From Collybia mongolica (Eukaryota; Basidiomycota; Agaricomycetes; Agaricales; Clitocybaceae): a stretch of 64,000 bases of DNA. The stretch is from positions 4,154,001 to 4,218,000 of the forward strand of contig JAAXNY010000001.1 of NCBI GenBank assembly GCA_013420905.1, read 5' to 3'. How positions within the stretch are numbered: position 1 is the first letter of the stretch; each line of letters starts with the position of its first letter. The notes beneath the pieces are model-generated. The model saw only the letters and a list, made by a program, of their open reading frames with translations, did not search any database and was not told the origin of the DNA. Positions 36,013 through 47,920 of this stretch are shown here, one piece after another. The translations under genes and the position numbers were made by a program.

Positions 36013-38120
36013 TTAAACGAGAATATCTCTTGCTTTCTTATCTTCTTCAAAGGTCTCTTTAACCTGGAAAATACATAAGTGACTAACTGTGTGATAGCAG
36101 GTCGGAATACTAACCCGAGCCATGAATTCATCATCGGTCAGCACCCTTATTCCGGTTGCAGCCAAAGCTTTCGTAACATCTAAGCAAGCATTGTGAGCTT
36201 CGACAGTCGCGGCGGCTTTTTCAAACCCTGGAGTGTGATTCCCGCCGTCCTTGATGGTGGGTATCGCTATCAGAGAAGTATAAGGGGAATTGGAACAGAT
36301 TCGGGGAATGTATTTTTACCAAATCCCGGGTGAAGGGAAGGAAGTTCTGGAAGTGCTGTGTTATGCTACGGATTTCTGGTTTTTGAGTTTACATACCGTA
36401 GCTAACGTTTCCCTGGCCCAACTATCAGTGGTTGCGAAGTGGTCCCTGGGCAGTAGTAGCCACTCACGAAGTCGGTGGATGCGCTGCTGATTCCCCATTC
36501 ATAATCAATGGTTCCGTATTTGTTGAGCACGATATTTGCAACCTCATCGCCTGATATAGGTGATTAAGTAACCAGATAACTTATTGAGCAGTAAACTCGC
36601 TTACCTAGCGCCTTATTTTGCCGAATGTCATAAGTGCCAGTTTCAATCGTGATCTTGACCTCACAACCTGTCGCCTGTGCAGCAGCACTATCGACCAATT
36701 GAGCAAAATTTTATGACTGTAACACATATAACCCACTGGAAGCAAGGAAGAACACGCTTGACGGTACCTTGCAATTCAGCCCGCGTCGGAGCGCGAACAT
36801 AGCAACTGTTGGAATGGAAGGATGTTTAGTATATGATATGCTAGGAAATAGCGGAGCATAACTGACATCATCCTAGCGAAATCGGGAATAACTTTTGGCG
36901 GAGCAATCAATACGTCATTGCCTGTCCGAAGTTGTAATCTCACTATTTGGCGCCCAATCCTTTCCTTCAAATATACCATGCACTCGATGAGTGGGCCGGA
37001 TTTGCTGACGGAGAGCGGATATGTTGTTGTATCCCAATACAGCCGCATCCAGGGCATTCTTTCCTTCCCATGGAGACAGAGCCGCATGCGCTCTAAGGAA
37101 CAGAATAAGTAAAATACAATCAACCAAGATGACAGCGTACGTATGCCCAGTGTATTCAACTGTGATCCGTTCGAGAGCAAGGCAGCTGCTAAGACTGACA
37201 GAACCAATGGGCCCCGGAGCAGGGTGGCACCTGATAGGAATTAGAGAATAAATTCTTCCTAGATCGGGTGTCTTACATCAAACAAGCATCCATACCCTTG
37301 TAGGCACCGTCCTTGAGTAGCATAACCTTCCCAGACCCTCCTTCCTCCGCTGCGTGTTTCTCAGATACCGACATATTTTGAAAAACAAAAAAATGGGGCA
37401 AACCTGGTGTGCCTAATAGGACAATCTTGGCTGAGATATCAAATTTTTTCAGTGCTTCCTTGATTGCTATCGCGACACCGATGCCTGAACAGTATTTCCG
37501 GGAGGATTACAGGATTAGACAGGGAAAGGAGCAATGATGGGAGCCACCCACCAGAGATAGCGATCAAGTTGTGTCCACAAGCGTGCCCGATTCCTGGCAA
37601 AGCATCCATCTAGAACGAAGAAATTATACGGCATGCGCTTCGGACATCCAGAAAAGCCCACCTCAGAGTTAATTCCGATCGTCCTTCCACCCGTTCCATG
37701 AGAAAAAGTTGCCAGCCATGCAGTTTCTAAGTGATAATGCTTCGTCACCGCAAACCCGTGCTTCTCCATAAAAGCAGTCATAACATCATGAGCATGGCTG
37801 TATATATGTTGGTAAAAGGCATTTGTAGTAATCTTTGGGACAATTACCGTTCTTCAAATCGAATTTCAGGTTGACCTAAGAAAGACGCGGAGTCGTAATA
37901 GAATTGACAGTACTGACATTGACAAGAGCTTACCGTGGATATTAAGGCTCAATTTTCGGAGTTCTGGATCTAATCCCTTAATCGTTGCCTCGATATTCTC
38001 CAGGATATCTGGCCTATAGATATCTGTTGCGCCAGGTGTGGCCGGGGTGGGCTGCGTGTTATCTTCTGGGTTCCAAACGCGACCACCCTTCGCGGGCGTA
38101 AAATGGCAACAGGTCGACAT
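36013..38120 (-). CDS. M20 family metallo-amidohydrolase (PM20D2-like)
   Basis: This is a zinc-dependent hydrolase of the M20D group that cleaves amide bonds in small N-acyl or dipeptide substrates; the exact substrate is unknown. The gene starts [17 protein letters not shown] and has many exons. Visible metal and catalytic motifs are MDALPG (Asp), GHACGHN (Cys/His), [12 protein letters not shown] (Glu-Glu pair) and CHPAPG (His). The dimerisation domain follows with [20 protein letters not shown] and [17 protein letters not shown]. The C-terminal catalytic half has [22 protein letters not shown], in which the His is the last ligand, and a final exon ending [16 protein letters not shown]. Length and motif order match peptidase M20 domain-containing protein 2 and bacterial AbgB-like proteins. 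It is divergent from the helicase gene with a 209-nt gap. No break is seen. Confidence 0.88.
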
Positions 38121-38329
38121 CGTTCAAATATTGATAAGCTAGTTCGAGCTGAAAGGTGAATGAGGGAGTTGTCCCATAAATGGAGTCGGTTTCGGACCAT
38201 GAGTTGCAGTCACCAGACGGTCCCACGGCCACTTCATTGTTATCTGATAAGATGAGAGATCCACAACCGAAACTTAAGTTTGCTCTTCTTTATTTAACTC
38301 GACCCACTATATCATTTCTCTCGTTTTTC

Positions 38330-41300
38330 ATGGCTTCAGACACTCAAATCATTGACTTTATCGCCCGACACCGGCTCCTACTCTCAGAAGAGCGAGAGGC
38401 AGAGATCGAACGCACCTCCCTTCTTCTTTCTAACTGTGGCCCCAAGCTTCTTGAACAGAAAGGGTTATCTCTTGGGAGCCTGAGTATCACCGGAATCAAT
38501 ATAGGTTTAGGTGGAAAAACGTAGTGCACAATTGTTTCTTCTCAATGGGAGGCCCTCATGTCATTCTAAGATCAGTCTAGTGGAACTCGAACGGCCAACT
38601 GCGTATCACTCAAGCCTGACTTTCCCCCCACATACCTTCAGGTGATTCTAATATATTTCCATGGAGTAGTTATGAGTTAATATCAAACTCCTATCTCTAC
38701 AAGGCCCGGAGACCTTGCAAGGATTGAAGCCAACGTGTCTGGAACCAACTTGAAAAAGACCAAAAAGACCAAAAAGAATGTGCCTGAGGAGATTAAAGGC
38801 GCTCAACCTGAAGGTGTTGTTTACAAAGTTGGTTCCAGTTTTTTTACATAGCTTTTGGTTACCTCATGCTAATATGTATTAGGTTTCCGATACCAAGATC
38901 GTCATTGCCATCGATTCATCTGAATCAGCATCGGAGGACATTGATTTACCTGAACGATGCAGGGTACTTAAACTGGCGAATAGTGTTACTTATGACAGGT
39001 ATTTATGATCCAGGCACTTATTAGTCTGGAATCTCACTCTGGCCAGGATGGACAAAGCCTTGGACCAGCTTGAACGAAGAGCTATTGGAGGAAAGGTATA
39101 TATTTTTACACTTAGATTGTCCGGACGCAGTACTATTTTACATATCTCTTCCAGATTGAGGATAAATCTTCTATCGAATCGGATCTTCTTCTTCAGGTAC
39201 TTCTGGGGAAAATATCCCGTTCCCCGAGATGTCCTCTCGAGTCCATTGTATTCTTTGACGAAACTCTAAACCCAAGCCAAAAAGAGGCAGTCAGGTTTTG
39301 CCTAGAATCCCCAGAGGTAGCTTGTATTCACGGTCCTCCAGGTATGTGCGTTTGCGCGTCTATTGCGATATACATAAACCATGAATCTCCTATAGGCACC
39401 GGGAAAACGCATACTTTGATCGAAATAATCCGCCAACTTACCACTGTTTCATCTACCAACCCAAAACATTTGCGTCTGCTTGTTTGTGGGGCTTCCAACT
39501 TATCTGTGGACAATATACTTGAACGTTTGCTGGCTTTGCCAGCGGGAGAGAAAGGAGGAAAGCTCAAGGTCACAAGGATTGGTCATCCAGCTCGTGTTAT
39601 GACCCACGAGGGTATTCTTGATTCCACATTGGAGGTTAAAGCCATGCGTACCGAACAAGTACGAAGTCCTTCCCGTGTCTTTTACTTCGCTTATCTGTGC
39701 CTAGGCCGCACTAGCGAAGGACGTCAAAAACGAGCTGGAAACGACTCTCGGAATCCTTTCTGGCAAGGGGAAGGGTGTCAAAGGCAAAGGTCCACGAGGG
39801 GCTGAACGTAAGAAACTTTGGGATGATGTCAAGGCCCTTCGTAAAGAGTAAGCATCAATTGGGTAATATCGAGGCTCGTGTTTTTGACGTGCCACAACAT
39901 GTAGGTACAGACAGCGTGAGGGGAGTGTTGTTAAATCGGTCCTGGCGGAATCACAGGTAACATTGCTGTGGGTCCGTGCATGCCAGAAATTTCACGGGGT
40001 TATAGATCGTACTTGCGACTTGTCATTCCGCTGGCGGAAGGCAGCTCCGAAACCACGATTTTGATGTGGTTATCATAGACGAAGCTACGCAGGCACTGGA
40101 AGCTGTAGGTCAGCCGCATGTCGATCAAGATCACTGTAACTCAGAGGCATCAGGTGTGCTGGATACCGATCTTCAAAGCCAAGAAGCTGATCCTAGCTGG
40201 GGACCCGATGCAACTCCCGCCGACGATTCTCTCGATCAACGGAGGCTCTAAAAAGATGAAAGATACAGGTGCTTCAAAAATCGACTCGAAGGATAAGAAG
40301 AAGGAAATCAAATCACATCCTGCGCACAAAGTTTCAGGGGATATGATGGATGAAAGCGGGTCCTCTGGATTAGACTTAGATTCCTCCGATCAGGATGCAG
40401 ACTTACTAACAACAGAAGGAATCGCGAATATATCCTTGAAAAACAACAACGCGCGACTAACTCTTCAGCCACCCTGCACCTTGGAGACGACACTCTTCGA
40501 ACGTCTTGAGAAAATGTATGGATCCAGTATCAAACGAATGTTACAGGTCCAATATCGGTTAGTTATTGGTTAGTCTGTTTCCAATGGGTTCTGGTCAATA
40601 ACTTCATTGGTTTGTGCAGTATGCACTCACAAATTTGTGATTTTCCTTCAAAGACATTATATTCATCCAAACTTTCACCACATTCTTCTGTGAAGGGCCA
40701 TTTGCTCCGGGACTTGCCCAATACTCATGCAAAATCAGAAGAAGACGAGAAAGAATTACTGGCAACGCCAGTTGTCTTCTTCGATACTGCAGGTTGTGAG
40801 TATTTTGAGAGGCTGGACGGTGATGGTGATGAAGGAAGTAGATGCAATGAAAACGAAGCCACAGTTGTCAAGAACTGGGTCGAACAGCTGGTTTGTTGCC
40901 AAGCAAGTAATTTTCCTTTTGTATAAATAACATTTGATATCAGGTTGAAGTAGGCGTCACCCCTTACCAGATCGCCGTCATTACACCGTAATTTATATTT
41001 TCAATTATGTTGCGTCGGCTAACCCTCCGTCAGGTATCAAGCTCAAGTAACACTGTTGACCTCTCTACTTCGCCCATTATATGGAACGAGCCTAGAAATA
41101 GGAAGCGTAGACGGGATGCAAGGACGAGAAAAGGAGGCAGTGATCATAAGCCTTGTCCGTAGCAATGACACAGTAAGCACCGATGTTCTATTGTGACTCG
41201 AATTCGGCCTACATGGTTTTTTTCAGCGGGAAGTTGGTTTTTTGAAAGAGAAAAGACGCCTAAATGGTATTTCCTCTTTACCTCTCTTTGTCTTTGTAAC

Positions 41301-41507
41301 CTTATACAGTTATTCAGTGGCCATGACCCGTGCTAAACGTCATCTCGTGAGTGTATTCGTTCTCTTGGCCCGAGGTGTTAGCTCAAGAGTTGGTATCAGT
41401 GTATCGTTGGTGATTCTTCAACGGTATGCCACGGTGGAAGCTACCTCAAGAAATGGCTGGCATGGTTAGAAGCAAACGCAGATGTTAGATATGTCGGCCT
41501 AGAGTGA
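38330..41507 (+). CDS. HCS1: Upf1-like DNA/RNA helicase of the Hcs1/SMUBP2 type
   Basis: Hcs1 (DNA polymerase alpha-associated helicase A) and its relative IGHMBP2/SMUBP2 are superfamily 1B 5'-3' helicases acting on DNA or RNA. The ATG at 38330 is chosen because MASDTQIIDFIARHRLLLSE opens the family's N-terminal helix. LSLGSLSITGINIGLGGKT and the oligonucleotide-binding barrel (PGDLARIEANVSG) follow. Helicase motifs appear in order: CIHGPPGTGKTHTLIE (motif I), VVIIDEATQALE (motif II), LILAGDPMQLPPTI (motif III), RMLQVQYRMH (motif IV), VGVTPYQIAVITPYQAQV, and IGSVDGMQGREKEAVIIS (motif V). VAMTRAKRHLCIVGDSSTV is motif VI. An acidic, Lys- and Ser-rich insert of about 60 residues (SKKMKDTGAS to about 40440) sits after motif III. 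The gene is complete, ending ANADVRYVGLE. Assignment to Hcs1 rather than another SF1B member rests on overall order. Confidence 0.9.
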
Positions 41508-41696
41508 ATGACTGGTGTTAAGGTGGTGTGGAATGTAATGTAGTACAATGTGATCATATGGAATGACTGGAGGAGAAAGTAAAAATGTACATACACCTAC
41601 TAGTAGCATAGATGAATATTACAAGGTAGCATGCAGGGGAACCCAAATCAAGAACTGGTACAACATTGTCCGACTAGTGCTTGCACGAACACTAGA

Positions 41697-44253
41697 TCAG
41701 TACTCGTCAATATCGATATCTGCGAGTGAAGCATATTCAGAAACGGATTGGTTGTCCTCATACTCTTCAACCACGTCTCGCATCGCGAACCTCATGATAG
41801 GCGTAGTGGGCACCAACTTTGGCCCAATCACCTCCATGACTTCCTCGTACATGTCCCGTGGCTGACTAAATTCTGAGACTGGGACCATGCCCTCTTCTGA
41901 ATGTTGAGGGAGCATCTCGACTGCTGTACCACTGCTTCCAGGGCCAAAATGTGTGCCCCCCAAACCGACGGTGCTTCGGACTCTAATCTCCTCGCCGATC
42001 TCTCTGGTCACAGTCTCGGTCCACCTTAGGTCTAATACGCGCCCCTTGACCATGCCATCAACAGCACGCACTCCGAGCTCTCGGCACATGAGGAAGTACG
42101 GAAGATACTGTGTGTCGGGCTGGGTAAGGCGGCTCATGACTTTGAGGAGTTGCATGGCTGTGAAATCTGCAGCATACTGTCCTGGGATCATCGAGTTCAA
42201 TCGATCATCATCATGCGACGGGGCCGAAGTTGGACTATGAGGGTGCGTTATGGATGAATATATTTTGAAGCCAGCAGGACCAAGTCCGGGGTGAAGCGTC
42301 TCTGGGTTACTTGTATTGGCTGCGTGCGCTGTATCAGCAGCCTCTTGTGCTCCGGGGGACTGGGAGGAATGAATAATATGAAGATTCAAGAGAGCATGCG
42401 CTTGCAAGAAGTGAGAACTCTGTTTAACTATGCGAAGAGTGTCAGGCATAGCAGACGAGCAAGCTTGTCAGACGTACTATCGATTTTCCCATTTGAGTTG
42501 ACTTGTTGAACTAGTTGAGTTTCAGGAGAAGTAAACAAAGCGGAATGACCCACCATAGTCAGTAATGTAGTCATGCCAGTGTGCCAACTTGCCCCCAAAG
42601 GCGTCATACAGGGTCTCAAAGTCCAGTGCAATCCGCAGCCGCTCTGGTACACGTGGTAGCAAGGTATCTCGGTAATATGCTTTTATTTCGCTCCTAGCAC
42701 AATCTCCGATGGTAATGATCTACACATTTCGTGAAAGGGTCAGAGTTACGTATCACAAGTAACATGGACGCAGCACACCTTGCAATGCTGCATGACGTTG
42801 AATTGTCTTAACCATGTTTGGTAGAAAGGATCGCTTGTTGCGTGAATAACATGGCAGAGGCGGTCCTGCTTTGTTAACACCAGCATTGAGTCGAGTAGAC
42901 ATTTCATTGCGTCGGTTGATTGGATGAGAGAGGGCCTGTGAGTAGGTAAGCGCAAGTTACATTACATGAATACGTCAAGACTCACAATTTATGAGCCTCA
43001 TCGAAGAATATGACCTTGAAAGGGCTCGATAAGGAATCAAATAGTCAATGACGTCTTTCACAGAGCACTCACAGGCATCTTTTTGACCGGATTTTCCTTC
43101 TCTTTATTTGCCCTCGCTGCGTCCCCGTTCTGGAAATTCCTTGGTGGGTTTGAGGTATCCCGATCCTTTCCTTTGAAATTTCTCTGGAACCATTTAGCTC
43201 TAAAAGAGCGTCTGGCGGTCGACGCAGCGTTGACTTGAGTTTGGTCTGAGGCGTCTGATCCTTGTCGGTGAGGAGACTGCTGCTGATCATGGCTGTTGGC
43301 ATGGTCGAAAACGGGCTGGAACTCCCAGTATTTCAACAAAGAGCTCTAGTGGTTTGTTGAGCACAAGGAAATTGGTATTAGAGAATGCTTACCTGGAATA
43401 ATTCCATCAATCGGGCAATATCACTCGTTTTAACATTGCGAGATTTGGAGTCGCTCGGAGCGTCTGCCACTCGCCGTTCGACATTTAAGCGGTCATGCTG
43501 ATTCAGTCAATACTTGAAAAGTAGAGGTTTTGATTGTGTCTCACCTTGAAACTCCAGGCCTCTTTCTCGAAATCTTCGAAACCTTCCATCTTATTCGCAA
43601 TCTCCTCAAAGTATAGTTCCATTTGTTGGCTTAAACTGAGGTAGAGGCTTGCAAGGTCCGCAAACCCAGCTATCCGCAGGTCAAAGTGGAGAACATGATA
43701 CTGTTCCCGAGAGAGCACTTCTCTCAACAATGCAGTCTAGACAAGTAGCAATTAGTTAATCTGGTACTTGAAGAGCACAAGATTTATATACCTTTCCTGT
43801 AGAGCTCGCCCCGAATAGAATAGTGAACGATGGGTCGCCTTCCAGTGCCCGTTCGACGGCTTGAATTTCTGCTTTCCGAGGGAAAAAACCAGGAAGCCGA
43901 GAAAAAGTGTGCTTGGGACGGAGTTGCGACCGTTCCCTGTTCTCCGAAATTTCCCGTCGAGCTTCATCTAGAAGTCTTTTGGATTCCGTCAGCGAACGGA
44001 CGGTTTCTCCTGGCTATCGGGGTAGGGTATCATCATGAGGCGCTCCACGACGGCACCGAGATGAAGAACGTACATTGGTGAGTACCCCCACAATTTCACC
44101 CATGCCGAAAAGGTTTCTCTTCTGCATCTCAGGTGGGAGGAAGGAGCTGCGGCGGCGAGGTATGTTGGTTCGAAACAACCAATGTATGGAGGGCACGCGG
44201 CTACGGGGCAATTGTTGAGACGACTTTCGTAGCCTGACGGTGCTTGGTTCCAT
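41697..44253 (-). CDS. P-loop ATPase, fungal AAA/archaeal-ATPase-like
   Basis: This is a nucleotide-binding protein whose cellular role is unknown. The N-terminus (MEPSTVRLRKSSQQLPRSRV) is very basic and could be a mitochondrial or membrane-targeting segment. After SRLPGFFPRKAEIQAVERAL, the Walker A motif is LFGASSTGKTALLREVL. Then come LHFDLRIAGFADLASLYLSL and a charged variable region. Walker B is FKVIFFDEAHKL, with Asp-Glu as expected for ATP hydrolysis. Next is DRLCHVIHATSDPFYQTWL, which fits the sensor strand of archaeal-type ATPases, then ITIGD and the C-terminal lid GGKLAHWHDYITDY. The last exon ends in an acidic tail (SLADIDIDEY). The order matches the Arch_ATPase/STAND-like group. 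The first junction uses a CGATAG acceptor so that the frame continues PGETVRSLTE. Confidence 0.78.
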
Positions 44254-44858
44254 AGGTCGCAGTGCGTATGAAGAAGCGTTGCGGATTGTATTACAATTTG
44301 AAGTACTGATTATTCGGGTTACAGATGGAAACGGCGGAGATGGTGAGAATACAATCGATGTGAATTATGAGATAGAAAGAACGAGTCATGCGCGTACATG
44401 TGGGGTGATATAGTGCGTTTTCCTGGAATGTACGGCGCGTTTCGTTGCATCGTGTACATGAAGGATGCAGGAACACGTTTTATACGCGAGGATCGCGAGG
44501 TAGTGTCAAGAACATGCTGCATCTTTCTTAGCGCTTCAACGCGTGTTAAACCTTGCCTTTTTCGTTAAAAGTTATGGACAGCCACGCTGCCCAGAGTAAC
44601 CGTTCCGAGTTCACTGAGGTGATACCGTCGATCAGGGTCTGGGTCAGTGGTGGCTTTTGTGGGCCTATATATGTTGTTTTCCGATTTCGGAGTTTCACGC
44701 AGCACTTGCTGGGACAGAAAGGCCAGGGCTGACGCGAAACTTATTCAAGAATGTCGAAAGGTCTAGGATTGAAGATTCAGGCCTTCAGGAGGCAACGGTA
44801 ATCACAAATATTACGTAAGTTAACTAAAATTAATTCGTTCTTTACCCATTACCGACAG
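44254..44858. other. Intergenic, 605 nt
   Basis: This lies between the start of the P-loop ATPase gene and the 3' end of the RING gene, both on the minus strand. It contains the ATPase promoter. Short open frames have no recognisable product. I looked for a tRNA because of a GGTTCGAAAC string at about 44168 (inside the ATPase exon) and found none. Confidence 0.45.
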
Positions 44859-47345
44859 TCAGGCTTCCCCTTCCTCATCCATAAGCCGTCGTAGCCTTGA
44901 GGCTGGCCCTGGGATGGACCCATCGTCTCCATATAGTCCCCTGAAGGGGAAGTATGAGTATTTTAGATTAGTGAGCCGCCCATTTTTAAATTGATCGAGA
45001 AATTACACGGACCGTTCATCGTCATCTGATCCTTCTCTAGAAGACGCTCAAATCAAAAGTCAAACTATGTAGACAAGATTACTCACTCTACATCTTCAGC
45101 GTTTATACCGTCGTCACTGTAGAGTCACAGTAAATAAGAGGCATCGCAACGGTCATTGGTCACTCACGAATGATCCAACCTGTGACCACCGAGGACAAAA
45201 TATGTCTATTAGGCCCACACATATACATATCAGAGGGACTACTTACGATATTTGTCGTCTTCGTTGACCCCCGCGGACCCTATTACGAGTTGGACCTCCA
45301 ACTATCGCAATGCCTGAAGAGTCACTCTCATCAGAAGAGTCAAGAACGATGGCCCTACTTCCACCTCTTCTGGGTGCATCTCGTCTGCTGGCCCTACCAG
45401 CTCCTACCCTGAAGTTTCTTCCAGTGTTCCTAATCACGTCCTCAACAGCAATACCCCCGCCATTTTCATCTCCATGGCTGACAACGATTGAATCTGGGCC
45501 CGGGCCCGAATCCGGGGGGTCGTTTCTTGTTGCAGAATTTAAATGACGTTCTTGTCGGTGAGAGCGACTCGCTATTCTACGCTGATCCATGTCGATATCA
45601 ACATCGTCGTCATCGTCGACAAAGCTACTCTCGTATTCCTCTTCGTCATCTATAACAGCAATACCAGCCTCTTCATCCGAATCATCGTGACTTTCATTTT
45701 CTTCATCTGTGAAATCAGCGAACACCCGAAACCCGGCGGGCATGTATGGGAACGCTGGTGGGGGTGGCACTGCTGCAGGTGGACCGTCGAAAGCCGCCTC
45801 AAGCTCTCTATATCGCTCTGCAATGGCATCTGGAATGCCAGGATCGTCGTCACCATCGTCGTTGTCGTCGTCCTCATCTTCAAACATACCACCGTCACCA
45901 AATTCCAAATCGCTCTCGTCCTCTTCTGGATCGAATGCCCCCGGTCCACCGCGAGAGAGCATATTGATGAAGTCCCTGAGCATCCTCTGCCTCCCGTGCG
46001 TACCGCCGAAGACATGTCGGTGTCCTGCATCATCCCCCTCGCTGAGCGCGTCGTCTGCATCATCAGCAGCTCGGTGTCCGGCATAGACTCTCCGACATCC
46101 AGTACAAGTACCATCCCAGATTTCATTCATGCAGTCAATGCACCGATAGATTCCTCCATCCTCAGCGTCATACATGCCCATTTCTGTGAGATCACCGCGA
46201 GGCGCGTTCTCGTCTGCATTAACTGGCGGAAGGGCACCAAAGAAATCGAAATGGTGTCTGGGACGACTAGCAGGACGAAATATGTTGCGCCATGGATCAG
46301 GATTGCCATTGGGTCCTTGGGTAGGAACATCGTCGCCAGTGGTAGGGGGAGGAACTACTAACTCAATCAACCCACTCCGCACTATGTTGCCAACCATACT
46401 TTTAATGCCCCAGACCTCTACGGGTCTCTCCGAGACAACAGTCCTGCAAATTGGACATGTCTTGCGTTTACTAGTATGTGACAATTCTGCATTTCCTGCA
46501 CTACGTGACACTGGATTGTCCCCAACCGAGGCAGTAAACCATCGGACGAGACAACCATGGCAGGCAACGTGTCCGCAAGGTGCCATGGCAAAGGGTTTGT
46601 GGAGGAGGTCTAGACAGATCTGGCATGTGAGAGACTGGTGAAAGTGGGTTAAGTGCGTTTGATGCCTTTGAAGTAACTGGACAGGTGAACTACGTCAGCG
46701 TCGCTACGGTATAACGAGCGAAATAAACTACAAGGCTTTGGGCCTCCAATTTTCTGGTAAGGCGCACGATCTGGACTTCTGGACCTTCGATGGATGATGA
46801 TTGAATCGGTGATTGCGATTCATCACGCGATTCAATGGCTTTTCCCTTGCCTTTATCCACGAATGCCTGATGTGAGATAACAATGAGATCAAGGAAGCAA
46901 AGCGAAATTATAGTCTGACCGTGGTTGGCGACGCGTCGTCTTGAACATCCATCCGAGGTGCATCGTCGACCGCCTCTGGTGTGGGGATATTGGCGCTGGG
47001 TTGCGTGTCGGAAGGCGATGCGCGTGCTGGGTGCTGTCCTGTAGCTGTGACACTTCTGGGCCTCGACTTTGAGCGGGCACGAGGAATGTCAGGCTCGATA
47101 GCTGCAGCCAAAACGACTGAGAGTTTTCTTTTCTTCTTTTTCCTCTTCTTCTTGTCTTTGTTGTGGGGTCCCCCATGACCAAATGCGACTTCAGCTGCAC
47201 TGGTGTCTTTCTTCATCCTCTTCTGATTTGTGGCGCTGTCACCGACGACGTCCCCTTCTGACATGGCTCTCTTCTTTGAATTGGGTTTTTGGTTGTGTAA
47301 AGTGATCCCATTACTGGGGCCAGGAGTAGCTTGGCGCGTCGACAT
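44859..47345 (-). CDS. RING-finger E3 ubiquitin ligase, CHFR-like RING
   Basis: This probably recruits an E2 enzyme and ubiquitinates unknown substrates, likely in the nucleus. The N-terminal region from MSTRQATPGPSNGITL is disordered with a strong basic cluster (KDKKKRKKKKRK). A short coiled coil (VQIVRLTRKLEAQSLLLQRH) leads into the RING: LTCQICLDLLHKPFAMAPCG, HVACHGCLVRWF and RKTCPICRTVV. A second cysteine cluster follows (YRCIDCMNEIWDGTCTGCRR), then long Asp/Glu- and Ser-rich tails. Beyond 45247 the gene continues through micro-exons at 45168-45179 (12 nt), 45087-45116 (30 nt) and 45013-45036 (24 nt). The last exon, 44940-44859, ends RLRRLMDEEGEA. The order of RING plus a second Cys cluster resembles CHFR, but no FHA domain is seen. 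An upstream in-frame ATG at 47423 is possible. Confidence 0.82.
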
Positions 47346-47920
47346 ACCTCGGTGACGAGCGTGAATCCGAAGAACTGTCAAGCACGAAAGGCCGCGGATG
47401 GCACGAACACCAAACAAATACATTGAGATTCAAGCAGTGCCAAACAACAATCTATACTTGTCCCGATTGACTCGGGCGTTGTTCCTCCTGTTTGTTTCTC
47501 TACACGTTGAAAATATTAACACCTTCCTGAAGCCCCAAAATATCTCACAGGACCTAACATGCTGCGATCCTACTCCAGGACGTGCTCTAGAGCGACCTCA
47601 AACTATCTTATCTCCATGCGGTTGAACTGGTGAACAGTTGAGCCCAGGTTCCTTAGTTCAACGACGATACAACGATGTAAGATTTTTCCCTCACGTTGGC
47701 GTGATAACGATAGTTCAAAGAAATAGATCGAACAGGTCTACCCGCGAAGCACTCCACTATTCAATAGGAATGGCCAACCACGCTGGAGGCTGTCTTGACG
47801 TCCCACCTGGCACGAGTTTCTGGCATTACGTCTACATCAGGCTCGGCACTTATAAGTACTTCTAGATCATGGTATTAAAGGGAAAATATACAACAACGGA
47901 CACGCGATTCCTCGGCCAAT
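47346..47920. other. Divergent intergenic region with a TATA-like site
   Basis: These 575 nt lie between the RING gene and the F-box gene and should carry both promoters. TATAAG at 47851-47856 lies 70 nt before the F-box ATG. Short open frames show no recognisable product. Confidence 0.45.

Noticed and set aside
44160..44180. Possible tRNA B-box string (GGTTCGAAAC)
   Set aside because: There is no matching A box and no acceptor stem, and it lies within a coding exon of the P-loop ATPase gene.
45543..46361. 272-codon plus-strand open frame over the RING gene
   Set aside because: It lies opposite the Asp/Glu-rich tail and second Cys cluster of the RING protein and shows no motif of its own.
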